The notes beneath the pieces were generated by a model, which searched no databases, was not told the origin of the DNA, and worked only from the letters and a program-made list of their open reading frames with translations. Of a DNA stretch of 64,000 nucleotides, positions 37,077-46,193 are shown piece by piece. Location of the stretch: assembly GCF_000753865.1 (NCBI RefSeq), contig NZ_JQFW01000004.1:1-64000 (forward strand), read 5' to 3'. The position numbers were made by a program, and so were the translations under genes. Each line of letters begins with the position of its first letter. Within the stretch, counting starts at the first letter, position 1. Source of the stretch: Alteromonas sp. LOR (GTDB lineage: Bacteria; Pseudomonadota; Gammaproteobacteria; Enterobacterales; Alteromonadaceae).

Positions 37077-38303
37077 ATGACTATAACAAAACACGCAGTG
37101 AACTCTCCTTTTGTATTAACGCCACCTATTAATGAAGAAAAATCCCAGTTCGCCCTAGAGGGTTCCCCTAAAGGTCTCCTTGAACATTTAGGGCTGGCGG
37201 TGAAAGACTTATTTCACATGACTAACCTGCCAACAGGTGCAGGCAATCCTGACTATTTGAAGTCGCATGTAAATGTTCATAAAAGTAATGCAATTGAGAC
37301 GAACAGCACAGTAAAGGCACTGCTAAACGCTGGTGCAGTGTTTAAAGGGAAAACAATTACCGATGAGCTTGCCTATAGCCTACACGGGCAAAACAAGCAC
37401 TTTCCTGCGCTTACCAACCCTGCGGCTCCCGAGCATATTCCCGGCGGGTCATCATCTGGCTCTGCCGTTGCGGTTAGCAGCAGACTAGCAGACATCGGTT
37501 TAGGCACCGACACCGGCGGCTCTATTCGAGTTCCTGCCAGTTATCAAGGGCTGTGGGGCATGAGAACAACCCACGGCATTATTGAATGCGACAATATGGT
37601 GGCCTTAGCGCCCTCTTTTGATACCGTGGGCTGGATGACGAGAGACTTAGCCACCTTCGAATTGGTAAGCGAAGTGTGTATTCCAGCACATACCCAACGC
37701 GATATTACAGGCGAGCCTCGCTTTGGTATTGCCCACAATTTGTTTGACAGTGCCCTTCACAAAGAGCATTGCAGTGCATGGATAGAAGAAAACCTTCGTC
37801 CACACGTTAACACCAAGGATATCTTTTCTGACAAGTTCGACCTAGCTGCTATGAATACCGCTGCCACATTTAGAGTATTGCAAGGCAATGAAATTTGGCA
37901 GCAGCACGGTCAGTGGATAGAAGAGGAAAAACCAGATATTGCAGAAGATATTATGTCTCGCTTGTTGTGGTGTAAAACCATAACGGCCGAGGAAGTGGCC
38001 TTTGCAAAACTGCAGCAACACAACCTTGTTACACACCTTGAAGTACTGTTTCAAGATATCGATGTATTGGTAATACCCACTACGCCAGGCATTGCACCTC
38101 GATGTGATGCCGACAGTACCACATTGGCAAATGATAGAAATTCACTACTCGCGTTAACCTCTCTTACAGGGCTAGCCGGGTTACCACAGCTTCATTTGCC
38201 GTTATTTGCGCTAAACAATGCCCCCTGCGGATTATCGTTTGTAGGCAAAAAAGGCAACGACCTTGCGCTCCTAGCGTTAGCTAGGAGATTAGAGAGCCAT
38301 TAG
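37077..38303 (+). CDS. Amidase signature family enzyme, possible oxalurate/ureide amidase
   Basis: A 408-residue soluble enzyme of the amidase signature family. The Ser-cisSer-Lys triad is readable: Lys43 (LAVKDLF), Ser125 (GGSSSGSA) and Ser149 (DTGGSIRVPAS). It begins a run of ureide genes. Related amidases (AtzE/HpxY) act next to HpxW in Klebsiella oxalurate metabolism, so hydrolysis of oxalurate or a related ureide is a reasonable but untested guess. No AtzG/HpxX-like small partner is visible. The start has no clear ribosome site. Confidence 0.8.
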   Translation: MTITKHAVNSPFVLTPPINEEKSQFALEGSPKGLLEHLGLAVKDLFHMTNLPTGAGNPDYLKSHVNVHKSNAIETNSTVKALLNAGAVFKGKTITDELAYSLHGQNKHFPALTNPAAPEHIPGGSSSGSAVAVSSRLADIGLGTDTGGSIRVPASYQGLWGMRTTHGIIECDNMVALAPSFDTVGWMTRDLATFELVSEVCIPAHTQRDITGEPRFGIAHNLFDSALHKEHCSAWIEENLRPHVNTKDIFSDKFDLAAMNTAATFRVLQGNEIWQQHGQWIEEEKPDIAEDIMSRLLWCKTITAEEVAFAKLQQHNLVTHLEVLFQDIDVLVIPTTPGIAPRCDADSTTLANDRNSLLALTSLTGLAGLPQLHLPLFALNNAPCGLSFVGKKGNDLALLALARRLESH

Positions 38304-38382
38304 CGAGAAAATTAGGAAGCTGTTAGCGGGAAAACTAAAGAGCCATTAGCGAAACAATTAGAAAAGTATTAGCAAAAGCATT
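38292..38382. repeat. Degenerate 24-bp tandem repeat after amidase gene
   Basis: About four units built on GCCATTAGCGARAAAATTAG begin at the amidase stop and run into the spacer before the HpxW-like gene. The period is about 24 bases, with substitutions and a shortened last unit. Confidence 0.75.
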
Positions 38383-38502
38383 ACTCCATAAAAACTCGCT
38401 TTGCTAACACAACAGCTACAACACATAGCAACAAGTGCATGCACAATAAAAATCTCACTATGTGAATGTCGAAGCACGCGATGCCTGAAATCAAAGGAAA
38501 GA

Positions 38503-40092
38503 ATGATGACAAAAAAATCTAATATTGCATTTACCGCCCCGCATTTTGCGGCATCTCAGGTAGGTTTGAATATTTTGGAAAAAGGCGGCACGGCCATTGA
38601 AGCTATGGTTGCTGCGGCGGCGTCCATTGCTGTGGAATACCCCCATATGAACGGCCTTGGCGGTGACGGCTTTTGGCTTATCAGCGAGCCGGGTAAAGCG
38701 CCGGTGGGTATTGATGCGTCAGGTGTTGCAGCAAAAGGAGCCACCCCATCATTTTACAAAGACTATGATGCTATTCCAAGTCGCGGCGGTATGTCTGCAC
38801 TCACAATGGCAGGCGCGGTAGCGGGCTGGAGCGAAGCACTAAAAATAAGTAAAGAGTGGCAAGGTGGCAAAGAAGGTCTTCCGCTTACCACTTTATTAGA
38901 TACAGCCATAAGCCAAGCTAACTGGGGAATTGAAGTTACCCAAAGCTTAACCGATGCAAGTAATAAAACCTTTGATGACCTCGCCGGTAATGAAAATTTT
39001 GATCAATTTTTAATTAAAGGCAAAGCACTTAAAAAGGGAAAAATCCTTAAGCTAACGGCCTTATCAAAAACCCTCGCTCATTTGGCAGAAAAAGGCCTAG
39101 ACGACTTTTATCACGGTGAATTGGCGCAAAAGTTAGCCGCTGATTTAGAAGCAGCAGGCTCTCCTATTCGCTTAGAAGACTTTGAGAACTATAAGGCGCA
39201 GCGGGTAACTCCACTTCACGTTACTACGTCAAAAGGTAAACTCTATAATTTACCGGCTCCAACCCAAGGTGTGGCATCGCTTATTATTTTAGCGCTTTAC
39301 GATAAAGTACAGCACTTGGGCAGCAGCGATGCTGACATGGTGCACCTACTTATCGAATGTACCAAGCAAGCGTTTATTGCACGCAACAACAATGTGACCG
39401 ACCCATCTCGAACGCCAGTTGACTTACAACAGCTACTTACAGACGAGTCGCTAAATGAAATGGCACAACATATTTCGTTAGATACAGCACAACCTTGGCC
39501 TCATGTGGCTAAGCCTGGAGATACAATCTGGATGGGTTGCTGTGATAGTGAAGGCCGCATGGTGAGCTACATACAGTCGCTTTATTGGGAGTTTGGTTCA
39601 GGCATAGTGAGCCCGCAAACCGGCATTGTGTGGAATAACCGCGGAACGTCGTTTTCGCTCGACTCCTCTAGCAATCAATATTTAGCGCCAGGGCTTAAGC
39701 CATTTCATACACTAAACCCTGCGTTTGCAGAGCTTAGCGACGGTCGTCGCATGAGTTACGGCACTATGGGAGGTGAAGGTCAGCCACAAACTCAAGCCGC
39801 GCTTTTTGCCCGCCATGTGTATCACAATCAGCCAATCGACAAAGCGATATGGCTGGGTCGATGGTTGTTAGGCCGCACCTGGGGTGATGAGAGCCATAAT
39901 TTAAAAGCCGAGCGTGATCTTGTTGAATACGTAGGTGAAAGTTTAGTGGCTCGCGGCCACGACTTAGTAACCGTAGACCCTTGCAATGAATTAATGGGCC
40001 ATGCTGGCGCTATTATTCGCCAAGAAACAGGTGATGTTACTGGGGCGAGCGATCCGCGCAGCGACGGCAAAGTCTATCTGGGCGATTTATAG
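38503..40092 (+). CDS. Gamma-glutamyltransferase-family Ntn hydrolase, HpxW-like
   Basis: A 529-residue protein of the gamma-glutamyltranspeptidase fold, with no signal peptide. That fits cytoplasmic oxamate amidohydrolase (HpxW) better than periplasmic GGT. HpxW-type features are GLGGDGFWLISEPG, the predicted autocleavage nucleophile Thr341 in PGDTIWMGCCD, and the following SYIQSLYWEFGSGIVSPQTG. HpxW converts oxamate to oxalate and ammonia at the end of the ureide pathway. Start 38503 or 38506 (ATGATG) follows AAAGGA. Context with PucG-like and M20 genes supports the assignment. Confidence 0.78.
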   Translation: MMTKKSNIAFTAPHFAASQVGLNILEKGGTAIEAMVAAAASIAVEYPHMNGLGGDGFWLISEPGKAPVGIDASGVAAKGATPSFYKDYDAIPSRGGMSALTMAGAVAGWSEALKISKEWQGGKEGLPLTTLLDTAISQANWGIEVTQSLTDASNKTFDDLAGNENFDQFLIKGKALKKGKILKLTALSKTLAHLAEKGLDDFYHGELAQKLAADLEAAGSPIRLEDFENYKAQRVTPLHVTTSKGKLYNLPAPTQGVASLIILALYDKVQHLGSSDADMVHLLIECTKQAFIARNNNVTDPSRTPVDLQQLLTDESLNEMAQHISLDTAQPWPHVAKPGDTIWMGCCDSEGRMVSYIQSLYWEFGSGIVSPQTGIVWNNRGTSFSLDSSSNQYLAPGLKPFHTLNPAFAELSDGRRMSYGTMGGEGQPQTQAALFARHVYHNQPIDKAIWLGRWLLGRTWGDESHNLKAERDLVEYVGESLVARGHDLVTVDPCNELMGHAGAIIRQETGDVTGASDPRSDGKVYLGDL

Positions 40093-40103
40093 CAGTTAGT
40101 GTT

Positions 40104-40136
40104 AGCGGTTATTTTTAGCAGTTATTCATAACCGCT
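40104..40136 (+). terminator. Weak hairpin after HpxW-like gene
   Basis: AGCGGTTAT pairs with ATAACCGCT around a 15-nt loop; a short T run follows about ten bases later. Possibly a partial terminator or RNA stability element within the operon. Confidence 0.3.
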
Positions 40137-40300
40137 ACTTAATTCCGTTTTTCAAGGCTGTTACTAATAGCGGCTTGTGTTGTGCGGGCTTTTAACAGTG
40201 GCCTTTTACCTGGTCATCTACAAGAACCCGGTATAGCTCAGAGACAAACGCACATCGGCTTTAGCGCATAAAATTTAGATTAATAAGAGATAACACAAAC

Positions 40301-41119
40301 ATGCAGTTTTTAATGGAAAACATAACGGTAATTTTATCGTTAATTGGCACCGGCGTTTTTGCCGGATTACTAGCAGGGTTGCTCGGCGTTGGGGGCGGCA
40401 TCGTTATTGTGCCTGTACTCTTTTTCTTATTTCAGGCACTTGGAGTATCCTCAGAAAGCGCCATGGTTATTGCTACCGCTACCTCGTTAGCCACCATAGT
40501 GCCCACCTCGCTGAGCTCAATTAAAGCCCACCATGGCAAGGGCAATGTAGACTTTGCCCTGCTTAAATCATGGGCGCTGTTTATACTTGTTGGTGTTCTT
40601 GTGGGAAGCTATGCCGTTACCGCAGTTAACCCCACGTTATTAACGCTAATGTTTGGCGTTATCGCTACGTTATCGGCCATAAACATGCTAATTGGCCGAA
40701 AAGAAGCCTTGTTCAACAGCCTACCAAATAAGGGCGGGCAATCGGTCATGGCCACCTGCATCGGCTTATTTAGCTCTATGGTGGGCATTGGCGGTGGAAC
40801 ACTTACCGTACCAACCCTTACCTTTTGTAATTACCCCGCGCACAAGGCCGTGGGCACTGCCGCCGCTGTGGGGCTGATCATTTCATTGCCAGCGGCTATT
40901 ACGCTGCTGTTTGTGGGCACAACACCACCTGATGCACCATTTGCAACCTACGGTTACGTTAACCTGCTTGGATTTGCCTGTATTGTGCCACTTACCGTTC
41001 TTTTTGCGCCTATTGGTGCAAACATTGCCAGCAAGCTAGATGCTGGACTGCTCAAAAAAATATTTGCCGTCGTTCTTATTATTACAGGCCTGCGCATGCT
41101 TGCGCAGGTACTCATTTAG
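40301..41119 (+). CDS. TauE/SafE (TSUP) family exporter
   Basis: A 272-residue membrane protein with about eight helices and the duplicated motif of the TSUP family (GVFAGLLAGLLGVGGGIVIVP near 18-38 and GLFSSMVGIGGGTLTVP in the second half). Known members move sulfite, sulfoacetate and other small anions. Its position 12 bp before the PucG-like gene suggests it handles an acid of the ureide pathway, such as oxalate or oxamate; that is inference from context only. Confidence 0.85.
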   Translation: MQFLMENITVILSLIGTGVFAGLLAGLLGVGGGIVIVPVLFFLFQALGVSSESAMVIATATSLATIVPTSLSSIKAHHGKGNVDFALLKSWALFILVGVLVGSYAVTAVNPTLLTLMFGVIATLSAINMLIGRKEALFNSLPNKGGQSVMATCIGLFSSMVGIGGGTLTVPTLTFCNYPAHKAVGTAAAVGLIISLPAAITLLFVGTTPPDAPFATYGYVNLLGFACIVPLTVLFAPIGANIASKLDAGLLKKIFAVVLIITGLRMLAQVLI

Positions 41120-41131
41120 GAGTTTTCTTTT

Positions 41132-42394
41132 ATGCAAGGTTTTACACCGCTTTCTCCTCCACCTCGCCTTCTTATGGGTCCAGGGCCCATTAACTGTTAC
41201 CCGCGGGTGCTATCGGCAATGGCAACACAGCTAGTGGGCCAATACGACCCTGTAATGACAGGCTACATGAACGAAACCATGGCCTTGTATCGCGATGTTT
41301 TTAATACCAAAAATCAGCAGACGTTTTTGGTAGACGGCACCTCACGTGCAGGTATTGAAGCCGTGCTTGTGTCGGCTATTGAGCCCGGTGATAAAGTACT
41401 TATTCCTATTTTTGGCCGCTTTGGCCACCTATTGGCTGAGATTGCTGAACGTGCCGATGCCGAAGTACATACTATTGAAGTGCCCTGGGGAGAAGTCTTT
41501 ACCCCTGAACAAATAGAAACGGCAATTAAAGCGGTTAAACCCAAATTGCTTGCCACTGTGCAAGGTGATACTTCCACCACCATGCTGCAGCCTCTGGCTG
41601 ATATTGGCGCAATTTGTGAAGCCCACGACGTGCTTTTTTACTGTGACGCCACTGCCTCAATTGGCGGAAACCCGCTAGAGGTAGACGCTTGGAAACTGGA
41701 TGCAGTATCAGTGGGACTACAAAAGTGTTTAGGCGGCCCATCTGGCAGTGCGCCTATTACCCTTAGCGATAAGTTTGTCAAAACCGTTCGCACTCGTCAT
41801 CACGTTGAAGCGGGCATTCGCGATGCCCACCACCAGGCGGCAACAGGCCCTAAAATTCGCTCTAACTACTTCGACTTGCCAATGATCATGGATTATTGGG
41901 GTGATGAGCGCCTCAATCATCACACAGAAGCCGCCAGCATGCTGTACTGCGCAAGAGAATGCGCACGAGTGCACTTGGAAGAGGGGCAGCAACAGGTTAT
42001 TGCACGTCATAAAGTGGCTGGCGACGCCATGCTTGCGGGCATTCAAGCAATGGGGCTTGCGCCTTTTGGCGATTTAAAGCACAAGATGTACAACGTGGTA
42101 GGTGTGTATATTCCAGATGATGTTGAAGGTGAAGAGGTTCGAGAAACCCTATTGCTGCGTTTTAACATTGAAATTGGCACCAGCTTTGGGCCATTAAAAG
42201 GGAAAATTTGGCGTATTGGCACAATGGGCTACAACGCCCGCGAAGACGCCGTGCTTCATACTTTGCAGTCACTAGAAACCGTACTTCGCATGCAGGGGCA
42301 TCACTGCCCTGCTGGTGCGGGCGTTGAAGCCGCACTTAACGTGTATACCCAAGCAAAGAATGCAGTTAACAAGGCGGGTAGCGCGAATGAGTGA
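41132..42394 (+). CDS. (S)-ureidoglycine-glyoxylate aminotransferase-like (PucG/HpxJ)
   Basis: A 420-residue fold-type I PLP enzyme of the alanine-glyoxylate aminotransferase group. Seen: LLMGPGPINCYPRVL, VDGTSRAGIEAVL, and the PLP lysine Lys198 in VSVGLQKCLGGPSG. In purine-degrading bacteria the PucG branch transfers the amino group of ureidoglycine to glyoxylate, giving oxalurate and glycine. The neighbouring allantoate-amidohydrolase-like gene, which would supply ureidoglycine, overlaps its end by 8 bp. AGGAG precedes the ATG. Plain AGXT or serine-glyoxylate activity is the alternative. Confidence 0.82.
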   Translation: MQGFTPLSPPPRLLMGPGPINCYPRVLSAMATQLVGQYDPVMTGYMNETMALYRDVFNTKNQQTFLVDGTSRAGIEAVLVSAIEPGDKVLIPIFGRFGHLLAEIAERADAEVHTIEVPWGEVFTPEQIETAIKAVKPKLLATVQGDTSTTMLQPLADIGAICEAHDVLFYCDATASIGGNPLEVDAWKLDAVSVGLQKCLGGPSGSAPITLSDKFVKTVRTRHHVEAGIRDAHHQAATGPKIRSNYFDLPMIMDYWGDERLNHHTEAASMLYCARECARVHLEEGQQQVIARHKVAGDAMLAGIQAMGLAPFGDLKHKMYNVVGVYIPDDVEGEEVRETLLLRFNIEIGTSFGPLKGKIWRIGTMGYNAREDAVLHTLQSLETVLRMQGHHCPAGAGVEAALNVYTQAKNAVNKAGSANE

Positions 42395-43622
42395 GTTCGC
42401 TGAACTAGCTACACAGGTAATGGCGCGATGTGAAATACTAGGCACGCTAAGTCAAAATCCCAACTGCCTAGATAGGCGCTACCTCAGTGAGCAACACAGG
42501 CTTGCCAATCAACTCGCTTCTGGTTGGATGATTGAAGCGGGAATGACAACCTGGCAAGATGCCGTTGGCAATATTTGGGGCCGCTATACGTCAACAGTGC
42601 CGAATGCCCCTCGCCTTATTTTAGGCAGCCATTTAGATACCGTACCAAACGGCGGAAAATACGACGGTATGCTGGGTGTGATTGCCGCTATTTCAATGGT
42701 TGCCATGTTCGACGGTCTACAGCGCAAATTTCCTTTTCACATTGATATTGTGGGCTTTTGCGATGAGGAAGGCACACGCTTTGGCACAACGCTTTTAGGC
42801 AGTCGCGCCCTGACAGGAAATTGGCAAGATAGCTGGCGTCATTTAAAAGATGAAAACGGCATGAGTTTGGCCGAAGCAATGGAGCAATTTGGACTTCATT
42901 TTGATGAAGTGTCCAGCGCCAGTATTTCACCTACTGATATATTGGGCTATTTAGAACTTCACATAGAGCAAGGCCCGGTTCTTGAACAAGAAAATCTGCC
43001 TGTAGGCGTGGTGAGTGCCATTGCCGGCGCAAAGCGCTTTACTATCACCATTGAAGGAATGGCCGGTCACGCTGGAACCGTACCTATGTCTATGCGCTAC
43101 GATGCCCTTGCTGCCAGCGCAGAAATGATATTGGCGGTAGAGCGCACAAGCCATCAGCGACCAGGTGTTGTCGCAACCGTGGGCAAGATAGATAACATGC
43201 CAAACGGCGTAAACGTGATATCGGGTAAAACCCGTTTTTCACTGGACGTAAGAAGCGAAGATGACGCACTGCGAGATGCGGCGTTGGCAGAAATAATGCA
43301 GCAATTTGGCGAGATTGGCGCGAAGCGAAATGTAAAGCTAAGTGTAGAGCAAACTCACGCTGCTCCTGCAGTGCAGTGCGACGAAGACCTAAAACAAGCC
43401 TTAGTGCGTGGGGTTGAACTGAGCGACATAAAGCCAAGAATATTGGCATCCGGCGCGGGGCATGACGCTATGGCAATGGCTGATATATGCCCAGTGGCTA
43501 TGCTATTTACGCGCTGTAAAGGTGGCATTAGCCATCACCCTGGCGAGTCAATAAAGGAAAGTGACGTAGAAGCAAGTTTATCGGTGTTATTCAAAAGCAT
43601 CGAGAACCTTCAGCATGTCTAG
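42387..43622 (+). CDS. Allantoate amidohydrolase-like M20 hydrolase (AllC/HpxK)
   Basis: A 411-residue zinc enzyme of the M20 carbamoylase/allantoate amidohydrolase group. Metal-binding and catalytic motifs: GSHLDTVPNGGKYDG, CDEEGTRFGTTLLGSR, LELHIEQGPVLEQ, and GHDAMAMADICPVAM with GISHHPGESI. Allantoate hydrolysis to ureidoglycine, CO2 and ammonia fits the context, and the product feeds the overlapping PucG-like gene. The ATG at 42387 (AAGGCGGG upstream) is chosen over an in-frame ATG at 42315 lying deep in the previous gene. Ureidoglycolate or beta-ureidopropionate activity cannot be excluded. Confidence 0.85.
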   Translation: MSEFAELATQVMARCEILGTLSQNPNCLDRRYLSEQHRLANQLASGWMIEAGMTTWQDAVGNIWGRYTSTVPNAPRLILGSHLDTVPNGGKYDGMLGVIAAISMVAMFDGLQRKFPFHIDIVGFCDEEGTRFGTTLLGSRALTGNWQDSWRHLKDENGMSLAEAMEQFGLHFDEVSSASISPTDILGYLELHIEQGPVLEQENLPVGVVSAIAGAKRFTITIEGMAGHAGTVPMSMRYDALAASAEMILAVERTSHQRPGVVATVGKIDNMPNGVNVISGKTRFSLDVRSEDDALRDAALAEIMQQFGEIGAKRNVKLSVEQTHAAPAVQCDEDLKQALVRGVELSDIKPRILASGAGHDAMAMADICPVAMLFTRCKGGISHHPGESIKESDVEASLSVLFKSIENLQHV

Positions 43623-43664
43623 CGCCCCCTGTGGCGCTTGTGCACTTTAGTGCTGTATTTCGTA

Positions 43665-43735
43665 GCCGTTCTTCAGAGCAGTTCTTGAGAACCATTGATC
43701 AGGGTCGTTCTTAAGAACCGTTCTTCAGGGCCGGG
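43665..43735. repeat. Degenerate GTTCTTNAGA repeats
   Basis: CGTTCTTCAGAGC, GTTCTTGAGAACC, GTTCTTAAGAACC and GTTCTTCAGGGCC recur in the spacer after the M20 gene. One copy is a perfect 12-bp palindrome (GTTCTTAAGAAC). Confidence 0.6.
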
Positions 43736-43814
43736 CTTCGGACTTCAAAGTTGTAGCACTCACAGGTTTCAAAAATAGAAATTAATAGTTCAAAAGATAA
43801 AAGGGAAAGAGCTA

Positions 43815-44180
43815 ATGAAAATAAGCAGAATTTATAACGATGATGAGGGGAAAAGCCACTTTGGTGAAGCCCATATCGATTTAAAAGACGGCGGCCCCAT
43901 TGGGCTGCTTTCTGAAAAATTTGGGGTTGATAAAATAATATTTCGAGAAACGCCTGCCGACTATGACTTTAAATGGCACCCTGCCCCCGCCCGACAGCTA
44001 TTGTTTATCATTAAAGGTCGCGCTGAATTCACCGTTTCAAATGGAGAAAGCAGAGTATTAGGAGCGGGCGACGTATTGCTTCTTGAGGATACTGAAGGAC
44101 AAGGGCATTGCTCAAAAGCGTTATTCGATGAAGTACGGCATTCTATCTTTGTCACCCTAGACGATGACACTACGTTTTGA
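43815..44180 (+). CDS. Small cupin-domain protein
   Basis: A 121-residue single-cupin protein. The segment PAPARQLLFIIKGRAEFTVS and the following AGDVLLLEDTEGQGH fit the two cupin motifs, with a possible metal site formed by His54-type and His near GQGH. It is the last gene before the strong terminator of the ureide operon. Ureidoglycine aminohydrolases are cupins but are usually two-domain proteins of more than 230 residues, so the function is open. Confidence 0.72.
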   Translation: MKISRIYNDDEGKSHFGEAHIDLKDGGPIGLLSEKFGVDKIIFRETPADYDFKWHPAPARQLLFIIKGRAEFTVSNGESRVLGAGDVLLLEDTEGQGHCSKALFDEVRHSIFVTLDDDTTF

Positions 44181-44209
44181 GATGTTCGACCTAATACAGA
44201 CACTTTTAC

Positions 44210-44234
44210 AATGACCTTAGGGTCATTTTTTTTT
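44210..44234 (+). terminator. Rho-independent terminator of ureide operon
   Basis: AATGACC and GGTCATT form a perfect 7-bp stem with a TTAG loop, followed by a T run to 44234. It lies 30 bp after the cupin stop. Confidence 0.93.
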
Positions 44235-44361
44235 GCACTATTACCACTCAGTTGCACAGCTAAAGTGCACATTTCCCTCCCTGTTTTCACAGCACTTCTC
44301 ACATCTTATTTTTATATTTATTTTTCAGTCACTTAAATAAAACTGAATTCGAGAATAACAA

Positions 44362-44375
44362 TGACCAATTGGTCA
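44362..44375. promoter_or_regulatory. RutR-type operator upstream of xanthine/urate permease
   Basis: TGACCAATTGGTCA is a perfect 14-bp palindrome. It matches the known E. coli RutR consensus TTGACCA-NN-TGGTCAA except at the outer bases. It lies about 140 bp before the permease start and is followed by GCTAATTGCTT, also seen in near-identical form after the 56179 site. Confidence 0.78.
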
Positions 44376-44410
44376 GCTAATTGCTTTATTTACTTTTTAT
44401 TCTGCTTACT

Positions 44411-44495
44411 TTTTTGTTGCTCACTTTTTGTTGCTCGCTTTTTGTTGCTCGCTCTTGAGCACGAAGCATGAGTACGAAGCGCGAGTACGAAGCAC
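44411..44495. repeat. Two adjacent tandem arrays (14 bp x3 and 13 bp x3)
   Basis: TTTTTGTTGCTCAC followed by two copies of TTTTTGTTGCTCGC fill 44411-44452. GAGCACGAAGCAT, GAGTACGAAGCGC and GAGTACGAAGCAC fill 44457-44495. Both lie in the presumed 5' leader of the permease gene. Confidence 0.92.
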
Positions 44496-44513
44496 GATTC
44501 ATTTGGAAATATA

Positions 44514-45956
44514 ATGCACAATAGCGATCTACTTTTTAATCTTCACGACAAGCCTAATGCACTCACGTCACTTATCGCTGCCTTTCAACATATGTTAGCC
44601 AGCTTTGTAGGCGTAATTACACCTACGCTTATTATCGCTTCAACATTAGAGTTAGCAGAATACACTCCCTATCTCATTAGTATGGCTTTGTTTGTAAGTG
44701 GTATTGGTACGGCGGTTCAAACCAAACGAATCGGCCCTATTGGCAGTGGTCTCGTGGCTATTCAGGGAACTAGTTTTGCATTTATCAGCGCACTGTTACT
44801 TGCTGGCAATCAAGTGAAAAATAATGGCGGCTCGCCTGAGGATATTCTTGCCCTTTTGTTCGGACTTACCATGGCCGGTGCTGTGGTTGAAATTGTATTT
44901 AGCCTATTCATTGCCCAGCTAAAGCGCATTATCACGCCACTCACCACGGGTATTGTCATAACGGCAATTGGGTTGTCATTAATCAACGTGGGTATGACAG
45001 ACTTGGCAGGTGGTTTTAATGCAAAAGGGTTTGCTGATGTATCAAATTTGGGAACTGGTGTTGCCGTCTTACTTGTTATTGTTTTTTTAAACGCCTCGTC
45101 TAATCATTGGCTTAGATTGTCAGCTATTTTTATCGGTATGTTTTTGGGCACTATCTATGTTGCGTTCACCGGCGGTATAAACCTTCAACATTTATCGGTT
45201 CTGCCTGTTATCGCCATTCCACAACCCTTCGCATTTGGTATCGACTTCGACATTTCACTATTTTTGCCTATCGCACTCATTTATCTCTTTAGTGCTATCG
45301 AAACCGCGGGCGATCTCACTGCCAATAGTCTTTTTTGTAAGCAACCGACAAGCGGGCCGCTTTACCTTTCTCGAATTAAGGGTGGGATTCTCGGTGACGG
45401 CATAAACTCATTACTAGCAGGCTCATTTAACACATTCCCAAATACTACATTTGGTCAAAATAATGGGGTTATTCAACTAACCGGGATCGCCAGCAGAAAG
45501 GTAGGGTTTTATGTGGCTGGTCTGTTTGTTGCTGTAGGGTTTTTTCCTGTTGTTGGCGGCATACTTCAAGCCATCCCAAAGCCTGTATTAGGAGGAGCAA
45601 CACTGGTTATGTTTGCCATGGTTGCGGTTGGCGGGCTTAAGCTATTAGCCAGTCACGCGTTAGATAGACGAAGCAGTTTGGTAACCGCTTGCTCACTTGG
45701 TATGGCTATTGGCGTGATGATGGTTCCCGAAGCGCTTGCCCAACTGCCCGTTTGGCTTAAAAACGTACTGTCCTCTCCTGTCACCTCTGCGGGATTAACC
45801 GCAATAGCCTTAGATTTAACCCTGCCCAAAATGACTGATACAGATTCATCTGTACTAATGCGTGGTGATCTTTCAAAGAGCGACGAAAATCAGCCAGTTG
45901 CACATGAAAATCGGGCAGCACTTATTGGTGCAAATAGCGGGCAAAACTCCCATTAA
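44514..45956 (+). CDS. Nucleobase:cation symporter-2 permease (xanthine/urate type)
   Basis: A 480-residue inner-membrane transporter with about 14 hydrophobic segments. The nucleobase-ascorbate transporter signature is present as QNNGVIQLTGIASRKVG, and HMLASFVGVITPTL near the start matches the TM1 substrate histidine region of XanQ/UacT-type carriers. Substrate is probably xanthine, urate or uracil; the surrounding purine genes favour xanthine or urate. An upstream RutR-like palindrome suggests regulation by the TetR protein at 59026. The C-terminal 40 residues are hydrophilic and less conserved. Confidence 0.9.
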   Translation: MHNSDLLFNLHDKPNALTSLIAAFQHMLASFVGVITPTLIIASTLELAEYTPYLISMALFVSGIGTAVQTKRIGPIGSGLVAIQGTSFAFISALLLAGNQVKNNGGSPEDILALLFGLTMAGAVVEIVFSLFIAQLKRIITPLTTGIVITAIGLSLINVGMTDLAGGFNAKGFADVSNLGTGVAVLLVIVFLNASSNHWLRLSAIFIGMFLGTIYVAFTGGINLQHLSVLPVIAIPQPFAFGIDFDISLFLPIALIYLFSAIETAGDLTANSLFCKQPTSGPLYLSRIKGGILGDGINSLLAGSFNTFPNTTFGQNNGVIQLTGIASRKVGFYVAGLFVAVGFFPVVGGILQAIPKPVLGGATLVMFAMVAVGGLKLLASHALDRRSSLVTACSLGMAIGVMMVPEALAQLPVWLKNVLSSPVTSAGLTAIALDLTLPKMTDTDSSVLMRGDLSKSDENQPVAHENRAALIGANSGQNSH

Positions 45957-46193
45957 TGGTGCGCTCGATATCATGTAGAAAAAGCGTTACATAAATATAA
46001 CATTATATTTATCGAGGATCGAAAATAAGCCCATATTTATCAACACGTTAAATATTTCAAAAATGCAGACTAAGTGGACAGGAAGTTGGCACTTTTTCTG
46101 CTCTTTAGTTTTTATGCATTATGTTGTGCAGCAAGCAAGAACAGCGTTAAAAAAGCTCCACAAAAGAGCTAAATAAAATAAAAAGAGGAAGCC

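Noticed and set aside
38503-40092. Periplasmic gamma-glutamyltranspeptidase
   Set aside because: No signal peptide, and the motif around the nucleophile fits the HpxW branch better; context is ureide metabolism.
44235-46193. Purine riboswitch upstream of permease or receptor genes
   Set aside because: I looked for a three-helix purine aptamer in the leaders and saw none; control by RutR-type sites explains the locus better.
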